Source: Zygophlyctis sp. KS116 (lineage: Eukaryota; Chytridiomycota). From it: a DNA stretch of 20,837 nt. A model generated the notes under the pieces. That model was not told the origin of the DNA, ran no database searches, and saw only the letters and a program-made list of their open reading frames with translations. The translations under genes were made by a program, and so were the position numbers. Below, piece by piece: positions 1-10,052 of this stretch. Within the stretch, counting starts at the first letter, position 1. Each line of letters begins with the position of its first letter. Location of the stretch: assembly GCA_054661495.1 (NCBI GenBank), contig BAAFSQ010000175.1:1-20837 (forward strand). Direction: 5' to 3'.

Positions 1-107
1 AGAATAGTTAATTCAATACCAGTAATCAAATTAAAATTCTCTTTCTTTTCCAGCCATGATATCATTGCCAACCGCTCTGCTTGACTAGTTTTTGGTCCTC
101 GGCCCAT
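1..107 (-). CDS. 5' end of a short-motif repeat-family protein (partial)
   Basis: An open frame begins at an ATG (105-107) and runs leftward off the window for 35 codons without a stop. The N-terminus reads MGRGPKTSQAERLAMISWLE, followed by KKENFNLITG. The pattern of a basic start, a W-L-E helix and N-F-x-L-I-T-G resembles a short DNA-binding-like segment that I associate with multicopy, often transposon-linked, hypothetical proteins of fungi and oomycetes. I cannot confirm that family from the sequence alone. Its position at a window edge would fit a repeat that broke an assembly, but that is inference. The 209 bp between its ATG and the next gene's stop (108-316) is AT-rich and shows no other recognisable feature; it would hold this gene's promoter. 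A spurious short ORF is possible. Confidence 0.45.
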   Translation of the reverse strand, partial: MGRGPKTSQAERLAMISWLEKKENFNLITGIELTI

Positions 108-316
108 AATAAAAGAAATTTAAAGCTCCGAATTTGGTGCTTTATATTTTGGCATTATTTTCATTTATAACGCGGAAAATCGTCCGAAAAGAAATGCTTT
201 AAAACATGAAAAAAAGCGCGTTTTTTTAAACTTTGAAACCCCCTATTTTGTCTACGAGTGCATCTCTGAAAAATCATTCATAACCATAAAATTCCAAAAT
301 TTGACATAAAGATGCA

Positions 317-1283
317 TTATAATATATCAATAATATCTCCACATCTGAGCGTAAATGGTTGAAGTGATAATTTAGGATCATGAACAAGAAATATCCCAAA
401 AGGCGTCTTTTCTTCCCCCTTGTAGATCTTACTCAGAGTCATAAATGGCTCTCCAGACTTTTCACCGGTTGATTGATTTATATTAATCATTTTGCATCTG
501 TCACATCCCTAGATATTTTTAGTACATCTGACTTACATTCGCGACTTGAAACGTCTGACCTCCAATCCTCAAAGACTTTCCTATCCACGTTTGTTCTTCA
601 AAAGGTTCCAGATCCATTCCATCAATAATTAAGTTCCCTCTAAATGATTCAATATTGATAATCTTTCCCCTCTCAGAGAGAATCTTTTTCTTTAAATGAT
701 CAAAACTAGACATAAAGAGACACAAGAATTGAGATTCACTAGAGAATGAAATATCCCCTTTAACGCTATCAGGGATAGCTGACCTTATATCTAAACAAGA
801 TACTAACTGACACGATGCACCAATGGCTTTACGAAACCATTCGTCCGCTTCTTTCCCAACTCTCTGAGCTTGGACACTTTCCCCAAATAATGCAACTTCT
901 AAAGCTGAGTCCTTTGAATCTGCCCAAAGAATTAGATTTTCTGAACAGTTTGGAGACATCATTTCTACTGAACCATCCTTTGAATTAACTGATACTAGAA
1001 TTATGAATACTATTTTTACCGGGGCATATTAATGCCATGTGCGGATATTCATGCTGCCCGATAAAAAGACCATTATCATCAACCAGCATCCAATGCCTAT
1101 CAAGTATCAGACCTTTGCTATCAATGTCCCAACTTTTTGGACGGTATCCTCCACAGGATTTAACCGGATACTACTATTTATCCTGAGTTGTCTTACTAGA
1201 GTCATGCTTTCCAACTTCCCTTGGTCTGCTTTTGAAAAACTTAATGCATCAGAAAGATACTTGATAAAATCATTAAACGTCAT
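317..1283 (-). CDS. Stand-alone MOSC-domain protein, paralogue of the MOCOS C-terminal half
   Basis: Spliced model: exons 1197-1283, 1020-1170, 537-994 and 317-508, with introns of 26, 25 and 28 nt, giving 295 aa. It has the MOSC N-terminal beta-barrel signature (YPVKSCGGY at about residues 30-38, LDRHWMLVDDNG, then YPHMALI) and the MOSC domain ending in CDRCKMININ (from about residue 234), where the second Cys sits at the position that coordinates molybdenum in the mARC/YcbX group. There is no PLP-dependent NifS-like domain, unlike the full MOCOS at 5261-7635. Two intron positions and phases (after the A-L-x-x-P block, and just before the CxRC exon) match that gene, and both have a 192-nt last exon, so this is a diverged partial duplicate. 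The chosen ATG lies 23 bp after the EIPR1 stop. It may act as a molybdenum-cofactor-binding oxidoreductase like mARC or as a cofactor carrier; substrate unknown. An alternative acceptor 6 nt downstream at 989 would remove two residues. Confidence 0.85.
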
Positions 1284-1306
1284 TACGCGATTTGGAAAAC
1301 TTGAAA

Positions 1307-2559
1307 TTACAAAATGATCTTGTATTTATGTTCGCATGGAACGCAGTTAATAACAATATTGCCATCAAAAGATAGAGATGCAAACACCCATGGATCATTA
1401 AGAGACCAGGACGCGGCATAAACAGTTTCACCGTGCTGATCAAAAGTAGACACTAATTCATCTATGGTCTTAATTACTAAATCATCTTCTTGTGGTGTTG
1501 TTACAGACCCATGCAATTCATCAAGTAAATCTTTTTCGTTTCTTTTAAATTGAGAAGATGAAACAGAAATCATATTGTACAAGTTGACTCTATTATCTGA
1601 TGAAGAAGTTAATATCAATTGATCATGAACAGGATTAAATTTGACACTTAATACCCTTGATAGTTAATTTCAGTAAACATACCAATGTGTATGGTCAGTA
1701 AACTGCTTTAAAGGAGTTTTTGTATTCCTTAAATCCCAGATTTTAATTTGACAATCTTTACCACTTGATGCAATAATATTAGGTTTGTTCTGGTTATAAT
1801 CTAAATCAGTAACATATAATGTATGTGCTTCAAAACTAGATGATGGCCTTTATAATCATTATAGGATTTCATACCCTTTTTTTCTCGCATCAAAACATTG
1901 AATCCTTCCATCTTTATTTCCAACAACCATTTCTTCCACACTGAGCGGGTTTAATGATGCGGCAGTAATGATTTCATTATTGAATGGAATTGATTTCTTT
2001 ATTTCAGAATTACCATTAATACCTTTAAAGTTTGAGATTTTATATCATAGATATTTAATTCATCTGTAGCCACTGCAACAATATTTTGATTACCATGATC
2101 CGTTAATAGACTACAAGATTAAAAAACTAAATTACGAGACTGCCTTCTTTTGAAACAAATCAAACACCTTTTGTATTGACCCATTGTTACTGTTCGTGAG
2201 CTGATCATTATCTAGTCCGGGTAGTTGGTATACTGCACATGACGTGCTTGAAGAAACGGCAACTAAATCACTAAAAAGCCATGAAATATCTTTTATCTGC
2301 GTATGGAAGTTCCATCTACAGCCTGGATAATTAAATTTTCTACACAATACTATTTAATTCATAGAGATCTTCGTTAAACTCAATAGCAACTATTTCATTT
2401 TGTCCCTTCACAATATCTGTCCCTGCTAACCATTTGTTTAGTTCCGAATCTTCATTACTTAAACAAGAAGATAGACAACTCCCCTGACAATTAAAAAGAT
2501 GTAAATACCTGTTTACCCAATGAATAAATAAATGGATTCTCTTGCAATTCACTTGACAT
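1307..2559 (-). CDS. EIPR1: EIPR1/TSSC1-like WD40 protein (EARP/GARP-interacting)
   Basis: Seven exons: 2509-2559, 2351-2483, 2136-2322, 2023-2110, 1875-1996, 1683-1847 and 1307-1655. The six introns are 25, 28, 25, 26, 27 and 27 nt, and the protein is 364 aa (the human protein is about 387). The start matches the family: an N-terminal IYSLGKQ block, then NKWLAGT corresponding to human RFLVGT. WD repeats include KIWDLRNTK and TSSSDNRVNLYNMISVSS. The C-terminus HGETVYAASWSLNDPWVFAS, then INCVPCEHKYKIIL, matches the diagnostic EIPR1 tail. EIPR1 binds the EARP and GARP tethering complexes and works in endosome-to-Golgi and endosomal recycling traffic as a beta-propeller scaffold. It is transcribed divergently from the elongin-C/LRR gene across 233 bp and is followed on the same strand by the MOSC gene after 23 bp. 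The acidic loop before the last blade is shorter than in animals. Confidence 0.9.
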
Positions 2560-2792
2560 TCCAAAATTAAAAAAGTTTCTTCCGAAGATTATACGACGAT
2601 TCCAGCAGTTTGAGGTTTGTAGAGGATTTTCTACTAACGAAATATTCGATAGTACTTCTTAGCTATTCCAATCTTGAAAAAATGATTTGTCATGGTTAGA
2701 GATTGAGATTATTCAAGTCACCGCCAAGACATATTTCGGAAACTTTTAGTTTTCGGACAGATTTAACTGATATCAGTGTCTACTAAAGATCA
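2560..2792. promoter_or_regulatory. Divergent intergenic region (EIPR1 / elongin-C-LRR)
   Basis: These 233 bp between two divergent ATGs are the longest gene-free stretch between annotated genes in the window, so both promoters probably lie here. An imperfect inverted repeat (CGGAAACT at 2737-2744 and AGTTTTCG at 2748-2755, one mismatch, 3-nt spacer) sits about 40 bp before the + strand ATG. I see no clear TATA box or other named element. An in-frame TAA just before 2793 supports that start codon. Confidence 0.4.
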
Positions 2793-5260
2793 ATGTTCCG
2801 GAAAGATTTAGCAGAGCTGAAATCAAATAGGAAATGGGCATCTAGTCATACCTTGGATGTTGGAATGCTCATAGAGACCAAACAGGCATTTGCTTCTAAC
2901 TTAAATTATCCAAAAAAAAAACTACCGCCGCTCAAGAGTTTTGGTTCGGCAGACATTCATTCATTGCCAAATCAATATTGCAAAGATTATACTAGCCGAA
3001 CTGTCAAAAAAGAAGGACTAGTATCTCTCAAAAGTACAGAATTAAAGAATCAAAGAAAAGAAGATGTTGCAGCTAAACTTTGCAGTCTATATGATCTGGT
3101 AAAAGAAAAGACTAGTGAATTTATCTGTATATCAAGCTCATCTGAATCATATCAAGTCCCAAGGGCAATAGCATTTACATCAAGTACAATCAGACACATT
3201 TATGAATCTACGCAGAATCAGTCAAGATTCAAAGAAAGTAATGGGAGCATCAGTTTTGAAGTCTCTGATATGATCATGAAGGAAGTTTTATGTTTTCTAT
3301 ACACAGAGTGGATAAAGATTAATTTGGAATGGCCATCAAACTATGAGCCTACTGCAGAGAATATTTTACAAATTCTGGAATTTGGACTATATTTAGGCTT
3401 GCAAGGACTTGTGGAAATGTGCTGCAAGCGTGCTGGTCATTATATTAAATGTATCTTAGTATATATGTATAATTTATAGATATTGATAGTTTAGATGGAC
3501 TTCCGGATCAAGTGATTCTAAGAATATTCTCAGAAATTGAATTAGCAGTTTTGATTCAATGGGAGTTTAATACATCTTATCCAAATAATATTGATCTTAT
3601 AAGATCAAGCTATGTTTATCATTTCAATAAGAATCCTACATTGTTTCTAAAATACGTCAAGGATAGACAGTTTAATTCAACCGCACATTATGAATCATCT
3701 TGTAGAGAAGCTTGTATTCAATGGTTTTTGGATTCTAATTTATTAAATTTGGAATTGAAAAATCCCAGTTTCAAAAATCTACTTGGGATTTACGGTCAAA
3801 ATATAACACAACTTACTCTAAAGATTGATAATACACGAGATATTCCAACAAAGTATGATCAAAACACTGTAGCTACTGCTTTAAGAAATCTGAAAAATCT
3901 GAAAATTATATTTATGGATTTTAATTCACAATCTTTAAGTTTAATTGAATCACTACAAACAACGGCAATGGAAAAAATATCTGTTACCTTTGAAAATAAT
4001 CAAAAATCTGATAATGTTGTTCAAACTAGAATATTGTCAAGGCTAATGAAAAACTTAAGTCTAAGGCGATGTTCAAAGTTTAAAAATAATACATATTTAC
4101 TCAATAGTCACACCAAAATGGATGTGTCTGGAATTAATCACTTTACTTCATATGAAACATCAGTCAGTGAATTAATGGCGGAATCTTTGGCAGAAGCTAT
4201 GATGGAGGTAGATCTCAATTTTTACGCTTTAAACGAGGACATTGTTACCTATTTTGAACAATTCAATAAGAGTTTGCTGTCGCATAATCTAACATCTTTT
4301 AGCTTTTCTGGATTGAATTTGGATTATAAAGGTGTAGTCGCATTAGTACAAGAATTACCCAACTTTAAAAATCTGACCAACTTGAACATATCAGGAGCAT
4401 TTTCATCAGATGAGGCAATTTGTTATTTCATGAAGTATATACCGCCGCTACAAGTTTTAGATATTTCGAATAATATTTTAAATGGTTCTTCTTTGGAAAG
4501 CTTAGAAGCTTCAAAGCTCATTGCAAAATTCATTCAACGTTCGGATTCTTGCCTTAAAGAGCTGAATATTTCTGGGAACAGATTTTCATTTATGGGCGTA
4601 CGTAATATACTAGAATCCCTGGAAAACATTCATTCTTGTATTTCAATAGATATGTCAGATATGGAAATCAAATCATGCTTGACTTACCTCTCAAAGTCTT
4701 CAAGTTGCAAGATCCAAAATCTTAACTTGGCCAATAATTCAATTATTCCCAGGTCTTTGAAAGATTTTCTCTCTTTTACGAGTTCGACGGAAATTAGATG
4801 TTTAGATATAAGTCGAAACTATTTTGATCAAGCTGTATTAGATTGTCTGGCAAAACAAATTTCAGATTTAAAACTTCCAAATTTGAGCATTCTCAGGTTA
4901 TCAGGATGCCAAGAAGTAAAACTTCAAGATATTGCTTTTGAGAAGCTAATTTTATCTCTTATTGATCATGCTTGCAGAGATCTCAAGGAAATTGATCTTT
5001 CGAATCATCTCATAGGGGATTCTCTATGCAAACTTATCGCCGAAGTTTTTGTACAAAAGAAGAAACTGCAAGTTATTAATTTAAGTAGGAATTTGATCAC
5101 TTTAGAAGGAGTCAAATGCTTCTCATCCATATGCACCAAAAAATCACGTATAATTCAGATTGATTTTGCTGAAAACTATATACATGGATCCTTACAAAGC
5201 TTTCAATCGTCTAAAAAATGGAGGCATTATTTTTGTTGCAGTAATCAGATACAAGTATAA
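2793..5260 (+). CDS. Elongin-C-like + F-box/BC-box-like + leucine-rich-repeat fusion protein
   Basis: Exons 2793-3450 and 3480-5260, one 29-nt intron (phase 1), 812 aa. Residues about 1-105 are basic and of unknown fold. Residues about 108-206 match elongin C (BTB/POZ fold): AFTSSTIRHIY corresponds to the ALTSGTIKAML block, followed by FEVSDMIMKEVLCFLY and ENILQILEFGLYLG. Just after the intron, IDSLDGLPDQVILRIFSEIE resembles an F-box start and also has BC-box spacing (S-L-x3-P-x3-I, with Pro where Cys is expected). From about residue 490 onward come ribonuclease-inhibitor-type LRRs (LTNLNISG, LQVLDISNN, LKELNISGNR, LQVINLSRN). In animals, elongin C and LRR receptors such as LRRC41 and ZYG11 are separate proteins of cullin-RING ligases. 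Here adaptor and receptor appear fused, so a cullin substrate receptor is inferred. Its TAA abuts the MOCOS stop codon. Confidence 0.8.
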
Positions 5261-7635
5261 TTAATGCAAATACATTGGAGCTCCTATTTGAATCAGAAAA
5301 GGTTTTGTTGAACGAAGCGGGTCGTGCTGCAAAAATATCCCAAAATTGACCTTTGATTTTTGTTTTGAATTCTTAGCAAGCGTTATAAATGGCTCTCCAT
5401 ATTTCTTCCCGCTCTTCTGGTCAATACAAATCATGCTACATCTTTCACATAACTACTATTAGCAAATGAATCAAATTACCGCCTTAACATGAAAATATTG
5501 ATCACCTATTTGAAGAGTCCTGTTCACCCACGTTTCTTCTTCGAATGGAATCAACAGATTATCATCAATGACCAGATTTCCTCGGAAACGCAATAGATCT
5601 ATTTTTTGCTGTTTGTCTGACCAGATCTGTTCACGGAGTAGCTCAAAACTTCGCTTTGATATGCAAAGAAACTGCTCTTCATTCACAAAAGAAAGTTTTG
5701 ATTTAGAATGCTCATTAACCTTGCAATTTCTATCATAAGAGCATGAAACTAAATGGCAAGGAATTCCCAAAGCGTCACTAAACCAACCATCTTGTTGCAC
5801 ATTTAAAGTTTGTTGCGAAAATGATCTACATTATTAAAAAAACCTTGATTACGCTTCTCCACACACATCAACAAGAACAGGATATCCATCGATTTCTTTT
5901 TGTAAAATCAAAGACTCGCTGCAATGTGGAGATACCAACTCGACCAAATTATTTTCTAAGTCTACACGAACTTAAATATGAGAAAATTAGAGGAAATACC
6001 TGGTCGAACAAGGGCCATCTTTGGACATCTTTTCTGTGTCAAAGGCTGTCCATTTTCGTCTAGTAACATCCAATGTCTATCAAGAGATAGTCCAGAAATT
6101 CCTATGGACCACAACATTGGATTGAATCCTCCGCATGATTTAACAGGATAGAGAGTAACACTTACGAGCCTTCCTGTCACGGTCCGGTCATTCAAAGTAT
6201 TTTCAGGGATTTCGTAATCCGGTATAAAAAATGTTTTCAGAAAAGCTATCCAGCGCTCAACATCTTTAATCGTATTCGAAAGACCAAAACTGATTCTCAA
6301 AGCTCCTGTTGCCTTCCCTTCAATTATATCCTGTTCATCGCCGCATTTTCGATGATATATAAGATGATATCTACGAATATCATCAAAAGATAATCCTAGA
6401 GCCTTTGTAGCCGCACCAGGATTACAAAACATACCACCTCTTAGATTAATACCGTGCAACATTGCTTTCATGAAAAATTTAAAACTTACCAAGTTTTGCA
6501 ACATAATTGTACCCAATATACTTTTCTTTTCCCATAAAAAGATTAAATGAAATCACTGAAGTTTCCATTGTCCTTTCTTTATCCCCGTAAATTTCACATA
6601 AAGAAAAACAAGAACCTTGAGGATCACGAACAATAAGACTAGCCATTTCTAAAATCAGACTTGACCTCTTTTTACCTCGTTTTGCCATTTCAGTCAATCC
6701 ATAGACATGTTTTTGTATAGCTTCTAATCCTCCTATACGATCAATAAAATCGAAACCGTGATTTATTGCCATTATTTCCAAAAAAGGCAATGTCCCATCT
6801 TCGAACATTTCTGGAATCCCTCTAGCCACTTTCCATGATACATCCCAAGCAATAGAATCCACTGTCCCACCGCCAAAATAAGGCTTTTTAAGTAGTTTAA
6901 GAGCTGACTTCAAACCAATAAGTGCTCCTACATTTGTTGGAAACCCAAATATTTTGTAAAATGAAAATACAACAAAATCTGCTGGAAATTCCTTTAGACT
7001 AAATGAACAAGTAGAAATATATGATGCTGCATCTACTATCACAATCCAAGGAAAATCATTTCCAACGATATCTGCTAAACAACCATCCTTTACATTCTTT
7101 ATCCAATCTAAAGGATACTTTTCTCCAGTAAAATTACATTGCGCAGGAAAAACAAAAACATTGAAATTTGAATAATCATTCTGAATTTCTGATTTTGAAT
7201 TCCTTAAAAGTTCCAATTCCTCCACTTCTATTGCGTGAACACGATCGTTGGACAAATAGTCCCTCATTCCAATTACAGATGTATGAGATTGTCTTAAAAA
7301 ACATAAATGCCCCTTCTGTTTATCCCATTGTATAGATTCCCCAATCGTTTTAAGAGAATGCGTTGTATTCCTTGTGTAGATCAGTTGATAATTACCATCA
7401 GCGTCTAAATGTCTATTGTCAGACTCAAAAAATACCTCTTAATCCTTGATCTTGTATCGTTTATCCGATCTGTGGTAGCGATCGATGCTGGAGAATTCGC
7501 TGAATGTGGATTTCCATACAGATTCTCAGAAATCTCTTTTTGCCAAATCTGTATCAGCGACTTTGGCGCAAGAGCAGATCCAGAATGATCTAAATATATT
7601 TCATCTTTTAAGGGAAACTCTAGAGATAAATCCAT
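5261..7635 (-). CDS. MOCOS: Molybdenum cofactor sulfurase (NifS-like + MOSC)
   Basis: Exons 7436-7635, 6490-7412, 6000-6464, 5853-5970, 5480-5825 and 5261-5452, with introns of 23, 25, 29, 27 and 27 nt; 747 aa. The enzyme moves sulfur from L-cysteine to the molybdenum cofactor, activating xanthine dehydrogenase and aldehyde oxidase. The N-terminal class-V aminotransferase domain has IYLDHSGSALAP, YGNPHS, SHTSVIGMR, VIVDAASY (Asp about 194) and the PLP-lysine motif SFYKIFGFP (Lys about 220). The persulfide-type motif GGMFCNPGA keeps the central Cys (about 388), while the flanking cysteines of the common CFCNPGAC form are Met and Ala. After a linker come the MOSC N-terminal barrel (VTLYPVKSCGG, about 479-488; LDRHWMLLDENG) and the MOSC domain ending in LCERCSMICID. 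It is the last gene of a tightly spaced trio, with the transporter stop 23 bp upstream of its ATG. It ends directly against the LRR gene on the opposite strand. Confidence 0.95.
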
Positions 7636-7658
7636 CCCTTAAAAATGTAAAAATATTT

Positions 7659-8684
7659 TTATTTTGGCAACGGAAGCAATGGATTCCTCTTTTGATCATC
7701 TGGTTGACCATAAATATGTGTTGCTATGTATTAAAATAAATTTAAAATTACCAATCAACACTATACACGCCCCAATTACAAACATTCCTGTAATTTCATA
7801 ATCAAATATAAAAACTGATGCAATACATGAAATTACAACAGAAATTGATGTTGCAAAACCTTTAAGAATATTATCTGCATATTTTACAACCATTGCAACT
7901 ATAAGTCCTCCAATTGCTTGATTAGATATTGTAGCCCAAGTCCAAAAATCATATCCCCCATAAAATCCTTGTTTAGCTACTCTACTTCCATCATTTAAAC
8001 AGACTCCAAATATAAGTCCTGGAATTATACTAAAAATACATAATTGAATATTTCTTATAAATAATGAAGATCTAGATCCTTTTAATACCTTTTCAAACCT
8101 ATATTAAGTCTAAAGAATAGATACCAAACACCCGCCAAACCAGAAAGTAAACACGCAACCAAAACAGATACAAGTCCTATAAAATTATTTGATCCATTTG
8201 TAGATTTATTTTGATTAGATATCTGAACAATAGCTATTCCAAGAGTTAATAATAACAATGAAATCCATTTTTTAACAGATAAAGTCTTTTTGAGCATAAT
8301 TACTGAAAACATTGCAGTTGTAAGAATCTTCATTTGATAAGTGACTTGAAATGTTGCAGCATCAAGGTTCCCAACTGCAACATATTGAAGATTATTTTGA
8401 ATAAAGTATAAAATCGCAGGAACAGTCATTTCCTTCCATTTAGATTTAGCATTAAATAAATTCCCAATTAAATCATCCATGAATGCACTGAAAGAAGCCG
8501 TCACATTACGTCTCTCAAGATAATATAGAAAAAGGGAGGCGATCAGCTTGAAAATCTCAGAAGTTACAACAGCGGTAGAAGTTATGTAACTGTTACTAGC
8601 AATTGTTTTGGAATATCGCATTACTAGAACTAGCGAAGAGTTTTGAAGGATTAAAACTACCAATGCAATCCACTTCAAATTCAT
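7659..8684 (-). CDS. UDP-galactose/UDP-GlcNAc-type nucleotide-sugar transporter (SLC35A family)
   Basis: Exons 8125-8684, 7752-8098 and 7659-7723, introns 26 and 28 nt, 323 aa, the normal length for this family. It is a Golgi or ER antiporter exchanging a UDP-sugar for UMP. Diagnostic blocks are FIQNNLQYVAVGNLDAATFQ, VTYQMKILTTAMFSVIMLKK, SGLAGVWFEKVLKG (across the first intron), RNIQL and KYADNILKGFATSISVVIS. About ten hydrophobic segments are visible. The start at MNLKW is the first ATG after the PMI stop, which lies 13 bp upstream. The intron-spanning C-terminus (IATHIYGQPDDQK) is polar, as expected for a cytosolic tail. The PMI next door also feeds glycosylation, so the pair could be co-expressed. 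The exact sugar (UDP-Gal or UDP-GlcNAc) cannot be decided from the sequence. Confidence 0.92.
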
Positions 8685-8697
8685 TAATTCTGTCTCT

Positions 8698-9940
8698 TTA
8701 TTCGCAATAAGCAAAGAACGCGACTAATTCCCCTTGAGATTCAATCAATAATCTTGTGTCTGCACTTATAAAAAATACATCTCCTTTTTCCAGACATTCA
8801 TTATTCATCTTTCCTGATCCTTGTAATACTAATAAAATCGATGGCCCTTTAAATCCATTCATGATTTCAGTCTCTCCACTCTTTAAACTAGTTTTAACAA
8901 CTGCAAATTCAGCAATTGGTGGATCATACAAGCAAGAATATTTTCCAAATTTAGAACCTGATAAAACTAATTTTTCTACTGGTCCATGATTATAAGTCAA
9001 CATATTAACTAAAGTTTCAACATCTTTAAATTTTGGAGTCAGACCAGATCTTACTACATTATCACTTGTAGCCATACATTCAATACAATCCCCTGATAAA
9101 TAAGCGTGAGGTTCATTAGCTGCTAAAAATATTGCTTGTCCAGATTCTAAAACAATATAGTTTAGTAATAATAGACAAAATACTCCAATATCTCCTGGAT
9201 ATTGATCATATACGCGAATTAATAGTGATTCCAAATCATTTTTCTTTTCCAATTTAGAAATTCTAGAAATTAATTCTAAAAGACCAGATTTAACAGGTTC
9301 ATCCTCTAGAGTCATGAGATTTAGAAACAATTTCTTTAATTTCTCTTTTCTTTTAGATTCTTGATCCAAACTTGTTAAATTATTAAATTCATCAAGAATT
9401 TTAGAATCCAAAATTCTTGATAATTCTGGGAAATTTACTAGATTTTCCTGAATTTCAGAAATCTGTCTAAATCCAACCAATGCTTCAAATTTAGTAAGTC
9501 CGATTGCCATTTCAGGTTTATGATTTCCATCCTTGTAAATATCAGGACGTTTTTTATACAGTTGTTGAGCTAATTCCTTATCTGGATGAGCTTGAATACT
9601 TAATGCCTTTCTAATAGAGAGTCTATAGATTTTAAGAGATTGTAAAATACATTTTAAAGAGAAACGGCAAGTCATTTGAGTATTCCAATGAGACTTTTGT
9701 ACCCAAGTTTTCAGGATTTAGAATAGATAATAAACTCTTATCAGTTCCTTTAATGATTGATGGTCCGTTTGGATGCGTTCCCATCCATAACTTTTATTAA
9801 TTCAAAATAATAATAATTACCTCGGCATAAGGAAGAGTTTCATTGACTATAGAGTCTTTCTGTAATTGTGCTACTTTAGAGTCTGAGCCTAGTTTTCCCC
9901 AGTCATAGTTTTGAGATGCGCAACTTAGACGTAAAATCAT
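8698..9940 (-). CDS. MPI: Mannose-6-phosphate isomerase (type I, zinc)
   Basis: Exons 9821-9940, 9651-9790 and 8698-9622, introns 30 and 28 nt, 394 aa. It interconverts fructose-6-phosphate and mannose-6-phosphate, the entry to GDP-mannose for protein glycosylation and wall glycans. The start MILRLSCASQNYDWGKLGSD matches the usual QxYxWG start, followed by LPYAELWMGTHPNGPS. Zinc ligands are visible: Gln97 and His99 in LSIQAHPDK, Glu124 in NHKPEMA and His259 in NEPHAYLSG. The 25-residue spacing from the first His to Glu equals that in the human enzyme. The substrate-binding Arg region NVVRSGLTPKFKD is intact. The C-terminal cupin ends in LVAFFAYCE. The 112 bp upstream (9941-10052) separates it from NYN gene A on the same strand and shows no obvious motif. 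The transporter gene follows after 13 bp. Confidence 0.95.
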
Positions 9941-10052
9941 TTGAAAATCCACCGCTCAGTCCGATATTTAAATATTAAAACTCAATGCTTTATTAGAAAA
10001 TTAATACAAAAATATGCAATTTGTAATGTAGATGATCTATGACTCCAGTATA

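Noticed and set aside
2737-2755. Small inverted repeat as a terminator or operator
   Set aside because: Eight-base imperfect arms in AT-rich DNA occur by chance; kept only as a note in the intergenic feature.
7413-7432. Alternative 20-nt intron for the first MOCOS junction (donor GTCTGA)
   Set aside because: The 23-nt choice with a GTATTT donor gives a better family alignment (RIKRHLDADGNYQLIYT) and normal signals.
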